Shown here: in pieces, positions 15,913 through 24,669 of the stretch | How the letters are laid out: each line of letters opens with the position of its first letter | Position numbering within the stretch: the stretch's first letter is position 1 | Assembly (NCBI RefSeq): GCF_018687575.1 | Contig: NZ_CP061297.1 | Coordinates: 434,001 to 498,000, forward strand | DNA from: Polynucleobacter asymbioticus | GTDB taxonomy: Bacteria > Pseudomonadota > Gammaproteobacteria > Burkholderiales > Burkholderiaceae | Direction of reading: 5' to 3' | Length of the DNA: 64,000 nucleotides | Notes under the pieces: model-generated | Told to the model about the DNA's origin: nothing | Databases searched by the model: none | The model's input: the letters and a program-made list of their open reading frames with translations, nothing else | Made by a program: the position numbers and the translations under genes

Positions 15913-18522
15913 ATGAAAACTGATCTGCCACAGAGCTTTCGCAGGCTTGAATACCGCGCTCCCAATTACACCTTTTCACAGGTTGAGCTAGACATTGCCT
16001 TAGATCCCGCTAGAACGATTGTGAAGAGTCGTCTAGAGGTTCTGCCTGGCGCTGCCCATGAGGTAGGTGCGCCTTTGTTACTTCAAGGCCATGAACTCGA
16101 GTTCGTGAGTTTGCGCATCAATGGTGAGGCCCATCGCCAGTTTGAGCTCACACCAGAGGTCCTGACTATTCATGCATTACCTAATGAAGGTAAGCAAGCC
16201 TTCGTCGTGGAGATCATCTGTGTCTGCGTGCCCGAGAAAAATACTTCACTCATGGGTCTGTATGTCTCCAATGGTAATTTCTTTACTCAGTGCGAGGCTG
16301 AAGGATTTAGAAAGATTACCTACTTCCTTGATCGGCCGGATGTCATGGCGCGTTATCGTGTGACGCTCCGCGCTCGTGAGGCAGAGTGCCCAGTGTTGTT
16401 ATCGAACGGCAACCTGATCAGTACTGAAAAGTTACCGAATGGTTGGCACAGCGCTGTTTGGGAAGATCCGTTTCCAAAACCATCTTATTTGTTTGCCTTA
16501 GTTGCCGGTAAATTGGAATGTATTGAAGAAACTATCACTACCAGTAGTGGTGCAAAAAAGTTGTTACAGATTTGGGTTGAGCCGCATGACTTGAAAAAGA
16601 CCCGTCATGCGATGGATTCTTTAATTGCATCCATTCATTGGGATGAAAGACGTTACGGACTCGAGCTGGATCTTGAGCGCTTCATGATTGTGGCGGTGAG
16701 TGATTTCAATATGGGTGCAATGGAAAACAAGGGGCTCAATGTTTTCAATACCAAATTTGTACTTGCCCAGCCAGAGACGGCAACAGACGCTGACTTCGCC
16801 AACATCGAAAGCGTAGTCGCTCATGAGTACTTCCACAACTGGACTGGCAACCGAGTGACTTGTCGTGATTGGTTTCAGCTCTCTCTTAAGGAGGGTTTGA
16901 CTGTATTCCGTGATCAAGAGTTTTCTGCTGATCAAATGGGTAGTGAGTCCGGTAGGGCGGTGAAGCGCATTGAAGATGTACGTTTATTGCGTCAGCTGCA
17001 GTTCCCCGAAGATGCGGGTCCAATGGCGCATCCAATTCGCCCCGACGAGTACCAAGAGATCAATAACTTTTACACCGTAACGGTGTACGAGAAGGGTGCT
17101 GAAGTTGTGCGCATGTACCAAACCCTATTGGGTGTTGAGGGTTTCCGGAAGGGTATGGATCTTTACTTCAAGCGCCATGATGGTCAAGCAGTTACTTGTG
17201 ATGATTTCTTGCTAGCAATGGCTGATGCCAATGGTCGCGATCTTTCACAATTCAAAAATTGGTATAGCCAAGCGGGCACTCCTAAAGTCAAGGTAGAGGA
17301 ATCTTATGATGCGGATAAAAAGCAATATCAAATTACTTTGACGCAAAGCCCTTCGGCAAATGTGGCACAAAAAGATAGCAAGCCTTTTCATATTCCGCTG
17401 AAGATGCGCTTACTAACTCCTGCTGATGACCAGGCTGAGACTCTATTAGAGTTAACTCAGGATCAGCAAACCTGGACTTTTGATCATGTGGCAAGTCGCC
17501 CAGTGCTGTCGATTAACCGCAATTTCTCAGCCCCGATCAATTTAGATTTTGATCAAAGCGAGGCTGATCTGCTCACCATGTTCTCGAGTGATGACGATGC
17601 CTTTAATCGTTGGGAAGCAGGCCAAAAGCTGGCAATGCAAATGATTCTGGGTAATCGACTGCCTGATAAGGCTTTGATTGAGGCTTACCGCACCCTCTTA
17701 ACTGATCCCGAATTAGACCCTGCGTTCAAAGAGCTGGCGCTGACTTTGCCAGCCGAGACCTACTTGTATGAGCAATGCGCGAGCGTGGATCCTCAGCAAA
17801 TTTATGCTGCCCGTCGCGCTTTCCGCCACGCTATTGCAAGTGAGTTGCGTATCGAATGGGCTGCCCTATATCAGCAGATGCAAACACCAGGCCCATTTAA
17901 TCCGGATGCAGTAAGTGCTGGTAAGCGTGCACTTAAGAATCTTGCACTCAGCATGTTGCTTGAAGCCGATCCGCTGATCTGGGCGCCAATGGCGGTCAAT
18001 CAATATCAGAATGCTGACAACATGACTGACCGATACGCTGCCTTAGCTGGTTTAGTGATTCATGGATCAAAATCTGCTGCAGCCTGTTTAGATGATTTTT
18101 ATACACGCTTTGCGGATGATGCTTTAGTGATTGATAAGTGGTTTGCATTGCAATCGAGTAGACCACCAGTAGCTAATGCCGAATCTACCTTGAATGAAGT
18201 GAAGCGTTTGCGTGAGCACGAGGCTTTTAAAATGAACAATCCCAACCGGGTTCGGAGTGTCATTCATGCGTTTTGCATGAATAATCCTGCCAGCTTTCAT
18301 CAGGTAGATGGAAGTGGGTATGCATTTTGGGCGGAATCGGTTCTGGCTTTAGATGCAATTAACCCGCAAGTTGCCGCTCGCTTAGCTAGAGGTTTAGATC
18401 GCTGGTGTCACTTTGCAAAGCCTTACCAAGATCACATGCTGACAGCCCTGAAGCAGGTAGATGCTTGCGAAACCCTCTCTGCAGATGTGAAAGAGGTGGT
18501 TTCTAAGGCTTTGGCGAATTAA
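15913..18522 (+). CDS. pepN: Aminopeptidase N (M1 family zinc metallopeptidase)
   Basis: PepN removes N-terminal residues from peptides in the cytosol. The 869-residue protein is close to the proteobacterial norm. It contains the exopeptidase motif FNMGAMENKGLNVFN and the zinc motif HEYFHNWTGNRVTCRDWF (His304, Glu305, His308), with the third ligand Glu327 in SLKEGLTVFRDQEF. The C-terminal helical domain of this branch (DUF3458 and ARM-like) fills residues 440-869. The N terminus MKTDLPQSFRRLEYRAPNYT fits homologues, which supports the chosen ATG. Confidence 0.95.
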   Translation: MKTDLPQSFRRLEYRAPNYTFSQVELDIALDPARTIVKSRLEVLPGAAHEVGAPLLLQGHELEFVSLRINGEAHRQFELTPEVLTIHALPNEGKQAFVVEIICVCVPEKNTSLMGLYVSNGNFFTQCEAEGFRKITYFLDRPDVMARYRVTLRAREAECPVLLSNGNLISTEKLPNGWHSAVWEDPFPKPSYLFALVAGKLECIEETITTSSGAKKLLQIWVEPHDLKKTRHAMDSLIASIHWDERRYGLELDLERFMIVAVSDFNMGAMENKGLNVFNTKFVLAQPETATDADFANIESVVAHEYFHNWTGNRVTCRDWFQLSLKEGLTVFRDQEFSADQMGSESGRAVKRIEDVRLLRQLQFPEDAGPMAHPIRPDEYQEINNFYTVTVYEKGAEVVRMYQTLLGVEGFRKGMDLYFKRHDGQAVTCDDFLLAMADANGRDLSQFKNWYSQAGTPKVKVEESYDADKKQYQITLTQSPSANVAQKDSKPFHIPLKMRLLTPADDQAETLLELTQDQQTWTFDHVASRPVLSINRNFSAPINLDFDQSEADLLTMFSSDDDAFNRWEAGQKLAMQMILGNRLPDKALIEAYRTLLTDPELDPAFKELALTLPAETYLYEQCASVDPQQIYAARRAFRHAIASELRIEWAALYQQMQTPGPFNPDAVSAGKRALKNLALSMLLEADPLIWAPMAVNQYQNADNMTDRYAALAGLVIHGSKSAAACLDDFYTRFADDALVIDKWFALQSSRPPVANAESTLNEVKRLREHEAFKMNNPNRVRSVIHAFCMNNPASFHQVDGSGYAFWAESVLALDAINPQVAARLARGLDRWCHFAKPYQDHMLTALKQVDACETLSADVKEVVSKALAN

Positions 18523-18572
18523 TTGGTTCGGAACAAGGCAAAATAGAGCCCATACAGAAATAAACCCATTTC

Positions 18573-18583
18573 GGAGAAACTCC
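18573..18583 (+). promoter_or_regulatory. Ribosome binding site of fbp inside a tiny hairpin
   Basis: GGAG-AAA-CTCC could fold on itself and hide the Shine-Dalgarno GGAG 9 nt before the fbp TTG start. With only four pairs it would be weak. Confidence 0.3.
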
Positions 18584-18585
18584 TT

Positions 18586-19596
18586 TTGAGCGCTTCAAGT
18601 ACTTTTAATACCAATTTCAAGCAATATCTTTCATCCGCTAAGGTGAAAGGCTCAGATATCCCTGCTGGACTGCAGGAGCTACTTTTGGCGGTTGCTGATA
18701 CTTGTTCAACTTTGAGTCACGAAGTGGCGCAAGGTGCTTTGATTGGCTTACTAGGGTCTGCTGGTACTGGCAATGTCCAGGGTGAAGTTCAGCAAAAGTT
18801 GGATGTGATTGCCAATGATTTATTAATTGATGGCGTGCAGGGTTGCAAGTCTTTAGCTGGACTAGCTTCTGAAGAGATGGAGCTGCCACTTCCAGTCCAA
18901 GGCACCGGTGATTACTTGTTGCTATTTGATCCATTAGATGGCTCATCTAATATCGATGTAAACGTATCCATCGGAACTATTTTTTCTGTACTCAAGAAAC
19001 AAGATCCTGCTGCGCCATTGCAGACCGAGGATTTCTTGTTATCAGGTCGCCACCAGGTTGCTGCAGGTTATGTTGTCTATGGGCCGCAAACCACTATGGC
19101 ATTAACTTTGGGTGATGGCGTTGTCATGTTCACCCTCAATAAAGTGACCGGTGAATTTGTTCTGATTAAGCATGCGGTCGAGATTTCTCATTCAACTAAA
19201 GAGTTTGCTATCAATATGTCGAATATGCGTCACTGGGCTGAGCCAGTGCGCCGCTATGTAGATGAGTGCTTGGCTGGCGTGAGCGGTGAGCGCGACAAAG
19301 ATTTCAATATGCGCTGGATTGCATCGATGGTTGCCGATGTTCACCGGGTCTTATCCCGTGGCGGTATCTTCATGTATCCATGGGATCAACGTGAGCCACA
19401 CAAGCCCGGTAAGCTGCGCTTGATGTATGAAGCAAACCCCATGAGCTTTTTAGTGGAGCAGGCTGGTGGTGCATCGACTAATGGTGATCAACTCATTATG
19501 GATATGATTCCAACTGAATTGCACGAGCGTGTCTCTGTCATGTTGGGATCCAAAGAAGAGATTGAGCGTTTGCAACATTATCATTCTCAGGCTTAA
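18586..19596 (+). CDS. fbp: Fructose-1,6-bisphosphatase class 1
   Basis: Fbp removes the 1-phosphate of fructose-1,6-bisphosphate in gluconeogenesis. Class 1 features in the 336-residue protein are [12 protein letters not shown], the metal-binding [20 protein letters not shown], and [20 protein letters not shown] followed by [14 protein letters not shown]. The start is a TTG supported by GGAGAAA 9 nt upstream and by the first residues [15 protein letters not shown], typical for the family. A strong bidirectional terminator follows at 19632. Confidence 0.94.
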   Translation: MSASSTFNTNFKQYLSSAKVKGSDIPAGLQELLLAVADTCSTLSHEVAQGALIGLLGSAGTGNVQGEVQQKLDVIANDLLIDGVQGCKSLAGLASEEMELPLPVQGTGDYLLLFDPLDGSSNIDVNVSIGTIFSVLKKQDPAAPLQTEDFLLSGRHQVAAGYVVYGPQTTMALTLGDGVVMFTLNKVTGEFVLIKHAVEISHSTKEFAINMSNMRHWAEPVRRYVDECLAGVSGERDKDFNMRWIASMVADVHRVLSRGGIFMYPWDQREPHKPGKLRLMYEANPMSFLVEQAGGASTNGDQLIMDMIPTELHERVSVMLGSKEEIERLQHYHSQA

Positions 19597-19631
19597 TGCA
19601 TTTGCTGTAATGAAGGTCAGTAGGAACCAAC

Positions 19632-19662
19632 AAAAAGCCCAATCAGTGATTGGGCTTTTTTT
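19632..19662. terminator. Bidirectional rho-independent terminator between fbp and cphA
   Basis: AAAAAGCCCAATCA and TGATTGGGCTTTTTTT form a long stem with a GT loop and a T-run on each strand, so it ends both fbp and the cyanophycin synthetase operon. Confidence 0.9.
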
Positions 19663-19696
19663 ATTTCAGAGACTCATCTAAAAATGAATCAAATCA

Positions 19697-22267
19697 CTAG
19701 GGTCGTACCTTCTCTTTAAGGTAGGCCAAAGATTCTTCTACTTGATCAATCAGAATCAGGCAAATATCACCAGCAGATAAATCATTGAGAGCGGTATCAA
19801 TTGCGAGAAACTCCCCGGTAATTTCTTTGACTTGCTTAGCCTTGGTGGTTCCCACTAAACCTTCTTGTAATAGCTTTAAGACTTCACCGTCCTCGCGGCC
19901 GCGTTGGCATTGGTCTTGATAGAGGATGACATTATCAAAACTATTGCCAAGAATGCGGGTCAGGTCGCGAATATCTTCATCACGTCGATCACCAGCGCCG
20001 CTGATGACAACGTGACTTCTCTTAGGTCGCATAGCCTCAATAGCGCTGGCTAATGCACGCATCGCGTCTGGATTGTGACCATAGTCAGCAATAACAGTTG
20101 CGCCCTGGTGCTGGAATTGATTAAAGCGTCCGGGTACTGCGTTGGAGGTACTCTCGAAAGAATGGAGCCCACGTGCAATCTTTTCAGCATCCAAGCCTAA
20201 TGCCCAGGCGGCACCGATAGAGGCCATCACATTTTCTACTTGGAATCCTAAAACACCATTTTGAGTCAAGGGAATTTCGCTGACTGGGAAACGGAACAGC
20301 ACGCGAGATCCCTTTGAGCAAACAATATGGGTGCCATCAAAATAAATTACTTTTTTATTCTTAGCGCGATGGGCTGCAATAACAGGGTGGTGTTGATTTT
20401 CAGCAAAGAAGATAACGCGGCCCGTAGAAACATCTCCCATCTTGACCACTATAGGGTCAGTAGCATTGAGAACTGCAGCGCCTGTTGGGGCTACGTTCTG
20501 CACAACTACTCGCTTCAAAATTGCTAAGTCTTCTACGCTGGTGATGTAGTTAAGGCCTAAGTGGTCACCTTCTCCAATATTGGTTACAACAGCAACCTCG
20601 CAGCGATCAAAGCCTAAGCCTTCGCGCAACATGCCGCCGCGAGCCGTTTCCAATACAGCAGCATCAACATCGGGATGCATGAGAACGTTACGAGCGCTCT
20701 TCGGACCACTGCAGTCACCAGAATCAATGAGGCGATGATTGATATAAACGCCATCAGTCGTTGTCATCCCTACACGTAAGCCAGTTTCATTGAGTAAATG
20801 GGAGATCAGGCGCACGGTAGTGGTTTTGCCATTAGTGCCGGTTACCGCCACTACTGGAATGCGACCATCCTCACCCAGTGGGTACATCATGTTGATGATG
20901 TCTTCGCCAACCGCACGGCTCTTGCCATAAGAGGGCTTGAGATGCATCCGTAGGCCGGGCGCAGCATTGACTTCAACAATGCCGCCACCTTGAGCCTCCA
21001 AAGGCTTATAGATTGCTTCACATAAAATATCGACACCAGCAATGTCCAGGCCGATCATTTGTGCGGCAGCAATTGCGCTGGCAGCAACATCAGGATGTAC
21101 GTCATCAGTCACATCGGTGGCTGTACCGCCAGTACTCAGGTTGGCATTATTGCGAAGTAAAACACGCTCACCAGTCTTTGGAACATATTGTGGATTTAAG
21201 CCATTGCTAGCTAAATGCGCAAGCGCGATGTCATCAAAGCGAATCTTAGTTAGGGCGGTTGCATGGCCATCGCCACGTAATGGATTTTTGTTTTCCAGCT
21301 CAACTAATTCGGCAACCGTATGCTTACCATCTCCAACGACTTGGGCAGGTTCGCGACGTGCTGCAGCGGATAAGCGATTGCCTACTACGAGCAAGCGATA
21401 GTCAGCGCCTGGAAGATAGCGCTCAACAATAGTCTCGCGTCCAAAATCTTGGGTCACGATAAAGCCAGCACGCACCTCAGCTTCTGTCTGAATATTGGCA
21501 ACAACACCCTTGCCTTGGTTGCCATCCTTTGGTTTGAGAACAATAGGGCCACCAATTTTTTGAGCCGCACGCCAGGCGTCATCAGCAGTCGTCACCACTT
21601 CGCCGATTGGTACTGATACACCTGCGGCTGCCAGTAAGTTCTTGGTCAATTCTTTATCTTGTGCGATTGCTTCTGCAATTGCGCTGGTATCGCTAGTCTC
21701 AGCAGCCTGAATTCGTTTTTGCTTGCTACCCCAACCAAATTGCACCATGCTGCCTTCAGTCATGCGGCGATAGGGAATATTTCTTTGTACGGCGGCATCC
21801 ACGATGGAGCCAGTGCTGGGTCCGAGGCGGACATCTTCATATAGCGCTTCTAATTCTGAAAGGGCTGCTGCTAAGTCAAAAGGTACATCACTCAGAGTTG
21901 CTTGAATGAGAGCAAAAGCAAAGTCAAAGGCCATGCGCCCAACAACTTCCTCGGTGTACTCGACTACCAGTTGGTAAACGCCGACATCTACAGTTTGCAC
22001 GGTGCGGCTAAAAGTGACGGGGCAGCCTGCTTGTGACTGCAGACCTAAAGCAGCATGTTCTAGTGCGTGCGCTAAGGAAAGGATTTCATTATGTCCACCA
22101 CGCCGCATGCTACCCAATTGGGGGAAGCGCTCACGAATCTTATTTTCGAATTGGGGAATTGAATCGATTGATCGTTCTGTTTCATCGCAAGAAACAATGG
22201 CCTCTAGGGCGGTATGGCGGCTCCATAAATTCGGGCCGCGCAACATGCGAATACGGGTGATTTCCAA
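19697..22267 (-). CDS. cphA: Cyanophycin synthetase, complete form (CphA1 type)
   Basis: CphA builds cyanophycin, a nitrogen store with an Asp backbone and Arg side chains, from Asp, Arg and ATP. The 856-residue protein has the full domain set. An N-terminal domain runs to about 200. An ATP-grasp domain from about 205 to 465 has KPKDGNQGKGV at 245-255 and GGIVEVNAAPGLRMHLKPS near 428-446. The Mur-ligase domain has an intact P-loop GTNGKTTT (477-484) and the C-terminal domain IADYGHNPDAMRAL. The start is TTG immediately after the stop of the upstream synthetase gene (TAA then TTG), so the two are coupled. MEITRIRMLRGPNLWSRH matches family N termini. Confidence 0.93.
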   Translation of the reverse strand: MEITRIRMLRGPNLWSRHTALEAIVSCDETERSIDSIPQFENKIRERFPQLGSMRRGGHNEILSLAHALEHAALGLQSQAGCPVTFSRTVQTVDVGVYQLVVEYTEEVVGRMAFDFAFALIQATLSDVPFDLAAALSELEALYEDVRLGPSTGSIVDAAVQRNIPYRRMTEGSMVQFGWGSKQKRIQAAETSDTSAIAEAIAQDKELTKNLLAAAGVSVPIGEVVTTADDAWRAAQKIGGPIVLKPKDGNQGKGVVANIQTEAEVRAGFIVTQDFGRETIVERYLPGADYRLLVVGNRLSAAARREPAQVVGDGKHTVAELVELENKNPLRGDGHATALTKIRFDDIALAHLASNGLNPQYVPKTGERVLLRNNANLSTGGTATDVTDDVHPDVAASAIAAAQMIGLDIAGVDILCEAIYKPLEAQGGGIVEVNAAPGLRMHLKPSYGKSRAVGEDIINMMYPLGEDGRIPVVAVTGTNGKTTTVRLISHLLNETGLRVGMTTTDGVYINHRLIDSGDCSGPKSARNVLMHPDVDAAVLETARGGMLREGLGFDRCEVAVVTNIGEGDHLGLNYITSVEDLAILKRVVVQNVAPTGAAVLNATDPIVVKMGDVSTGRVIFFAENQHHPVIAAHRAKNKKVIYFDGTHIVCSKGSRVLFRFPVSEIPLTQNGVLGFQVENVMASIGAAWALGLDAEKIARGLHSFESTSNAVPGRFNQFQHQGATVIADYGHNPDAMRALASAIEAMRPKRSHVVISGAGDRRDEDIRDLTRILGNSFDNVILYQDQCQRGREDGEVLKLLQEGLVGTTKAKQVKEITGEFLAIDTALNDLSAGDICLILIDQVEESLAYLKEKVRP

Positions 22268-24460
22268 TTAAGTACCTACTGCAATATTGGAGTTGGAAAC
22301 GAATGTTTCAACTCCGGCTTCAATAACGTTGAACGGAATATCTAAGGCCCAAGCAGCTCCGATAGCAGCTGCAAGGCTTAAGTTGGGAGCCCAGTCAAGG
22401 GATGAGCCCTGAACGGCTGGCGGAATAGGAATTACTAGTGCATCTAGCTTGCCCCGCTTGAGGGTAATGACAGAAGGGCTCACGATAATTGAGCGACCAT
22501 CTTTTTCTTGGTGGGCAGCTATCACAGAAGAGTTTGGATCTTGAGAGAAGTACATCACCTCACCCTTGCTGAGTTCAGCCATTTTGACAATCATGGCATC
22601 GTCAGCATTCAGTACGCTCGTTCCAGAAGGTAAAACTACGTCTACCTGGGTACGAACGACATTAAATAGCTGATCCTCATCGCAGATATTGTGTTCTGGG
22701 AAGAGTTTGAGTGGGTCAATGTTGAGTACAACACCAACTTGGCACTGATCGTATGCAAGCCCTTCGAGCAGAAGTGATGCATTATCGTTTTCAATGACAG
22801 CAGCTTCAATAGCTCTATTTTGTAGCGTGCGACGTGCATTTTCCCAATGAGAAGACGATGTTTGTTTAATAGTGCGGCTACCGAAATACAGGCCATTATG
22901 AACAGATAGTCCAACATGCACGTTAGTGAGTCTTATAAAGTGGGCGACCATCTCGGCAACAATGGTTCTTCCAGAGTTACCACTGATGCCAACGATCGGA
23001 ATCCTGAAATCGTAGCCTGGAGGAAATAAATGGTTTGCAATCTCTTCGCCTACTGGCTGCGGTTTGCCGCTTGCAGGTTTGAGGTGCATTAATAAGCCAG
23101 GGCCCGCATTCACTTCCACGATGGCAGCATTCTGTGACTCTAGTGGCTTGCTAATATCTTGGGCTACAAGATCAACACCAGCAATCTCCAATCCAACGAC
23201 TCGCGCAGCCAAAGCAACTTGATGAGCTACTTCAGGGTGAACTAAATCTGTCACATCAAACGCTACATTGCCATTGCTTTGAATGAGCACCTTTTGCTCG
23301 ATGCTTGGGATGCTGTCACCGGTTAATTTCTGACGAGCTAGCTCCAGCTCAACGGCTGAATCAATGCGAACTGGATTGAGTGGACACTCTTCTGTCGTGC
23401 CTCGACGAGGGTCGGAATTAATTTGAATCTGAATCAGTTCAAGTACGGTATGTTTGCCATCACCAGTAACCCAGACTGTTTCACCTTTGGCAGCTGCCAC
23501 TACTTTATTACCAACTACCAACAGACGATGCTCATCGCCAATGATGTGGCGCTCAACCAAAACTTCGCTACCTTCATGGATAGCAACGGCATAGGCCGCT
23601 TCAATTTCTTGTTGGGTATACAGATTGATGAAGACGCCGCGACCATGGTTGCCATCAATGGGCTTTACTACTACTGGCAAGCCAATATCTTGCGCCGCCT
23701 CCCAGGCATCGTCTGGGCTAGTAACAGATCTACCCTCTGGAGTTGGAACACCGGCGCTAGCAAGCAAACTCTTGGTTAGATCTTTGTCGCGTGAAATGGT
23801 TTCTGCGATGGCGCTAGTTTGATCAGTCTCTGCAGTCCAAATGCGACGTTGTTTGGCACCATAACCGAGCTGAACTAAGTTACCACTCGATAATCTAATG
23901 TACGGAATTTCTCGAATTGTTGCGGCATTGACGATACATGCTGTGCTAGGTCCAAGGCAGAGATCGTCGCTTAAATCCCGCAGTTCTTCGATAATCTTTT
24001 CTCTTTGGGCAATGGCATCCCCATTGTCTTTAATGAGAGTAAGCAGAAGGTCGCGCGCAAATTTAAAGGCTTGCAATGTCACAGCCTCTTCAGTTGCGCT
24101 CACAATAACTTTATAAACACCTCTACGACCACCATCACGAGCTCTACCAAAGCCGCCCGCAATACCAGCTAAGTTTTGGAGTTCAATCGTCAGATGCTCC
24201 AGAATATGTCCAGGCCAGGTGCCTTCTTCGACTCGTTTTAAAAAGCCGCCTGGTTCACCATAGCTACAGCGATGCTCATGTAGGCTGGGAAGGCATTTGC
24301 TAAGACGGTCATAAAAGCCTGGAATTAAGTCGGATGGGTAATCTTCCAGGTCGCCAATATCAATCAAGACCTCAAGCGCAGGGTTGTAGCTCCACATATT
24401 AGGGCCGCGAAGATGCCTGTGACTCAGGATTTCAATGGTTTTATCTAGTAATTGGGGCAT
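22268..24460 (-). CDS. Second cyanophycin synthetase-like protein with degenerate Mur-ligase domain (CphA'/CphA2-like)
   Basis: The 730-residue paralogue of CphA is the first gene of the pair. The N-terminal domain and the ATP-grasp domain look active (VVKPIDGNHGRGV near 264-276; IVEVNAGPGLLMHLKPASG near 447-465). The Mur-ligase domain is altered: where CphA has GTNGKTTT this protein has GNSGRTIV (494-501), with Arg in place of the P-loop Lys. The protein stops about 120 residues earlier, losing the Mur-ligase C-terminal domain. Related proteins in other bacteria polymerise beta-Asp-Arg dipeptide (CphA2) or accompany CphA as CphA'. Whether this copy does the former or helps CphA is not shown by sequence. 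No cyanophycinase gene lies nearby. Confidence 0.85.
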   Translation of the reverse strand: MPQLLDKTIEILSHRHLRGPNMWSYNPALEVLIDIGDLEDYPSDLIPGFYDRLSKCLPSLHEHRCSYGEPGGFLKRVEEGTWPGHILEHLTIELQNLAGIAGGFGRARDGGRRGVYKVIVSATEEAVTLQAFKFARDLLLTLIKDNGDAIAQREKIIEELRDLSDDLCLGPSTACIVNAATIREIPYIRLSSGNLVQLGYGAKQRRIWTAETDQTSAIAETISRDKDLTKSLLASAGVPTPEGRSVTSPDDAWEAAQDIGLPVVVKPIDGNHGRGVFINLYTQQEIEAAYAVAIHEGSEVLVERHIIGDEHRLLVVGNKVVAAAKGETVWVTGDGKHTVLELIQIQINSDPRRGTTEECPLNPVRIDSAVELELARQKLTGDSIPSIEQKVLIQSNGNVAFDVTDLVHPEVAHQVALAARVVGLEIAGVDLVAQDISKPLESQNAAIVEVNAGPGLLMHLKPASGKPQPVGEEIANHLFPPGYDFRIPIVGISGNSGRTIVAEMVAHFIRLTNVHVGLSVHNGLYFGSRTIKQTSSSHWENARRTLQNRAIEAAVIENDNASLLLEGLAYDQCQVGVVLNIDPLKLFPEHNICDEDQLFNVVRTQVDVVLPSGTSVLNADDAMIVKMAELSKGEVMYFSQDPNSSVIAAHQEKDGRSIIVSPSVITLKRGKLDALVIPIPPAVQGSSLDWAPNLSLAAAIGAAWALDIPFNVIEAGVETFVSNSNIAVGT

Positions 24461-24669
24461 ATGTGGAGTTGGGGGACTCAGCGCCGCTTCACCATGTGAG
24501 GGCGGGGACGTCTCAGACTGTTTCTCTAGTTCTAGTAGTTATTAAAATCCACAAAATTAGCAAAAATGCATAAAAAACACTATTACATCAATCTAACGGC
24601 TTTCTGCCGAGAAAAGTTGACAGAGCCATTAAATCTTAAAAATCCAGCTCCACTATACTTTTAGTACTA
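24461..24669. other. Divergent intergenic region of the cyanophycin locus
   Basis: The 209-bp A/T-rich region must hold the promoters for the synthetase pair (leftward) and the ABC/DUF1854 pair (rightward). On the plus strand TATACT (24654-24659) lies 10 nt before the ABC gene ATG, giving at most a few bases of leader. A perfect TTGACA (24617-24622) is 31 bp upstream of it, too far to pair. A small hairpin CGGC-TTTCT-GCCG is at 24597-24609. No clear -35/-10 pair is seen for the leftward genes. Confidence 0.4.

Noticed and set aside
24617..24659. TTGACA and TATACT as the promoter of the ABC gene
   Set aside because: The hexamers are 31 bp apart, too far to be used together; only the TATACT is kept as a weak -10 candidate.
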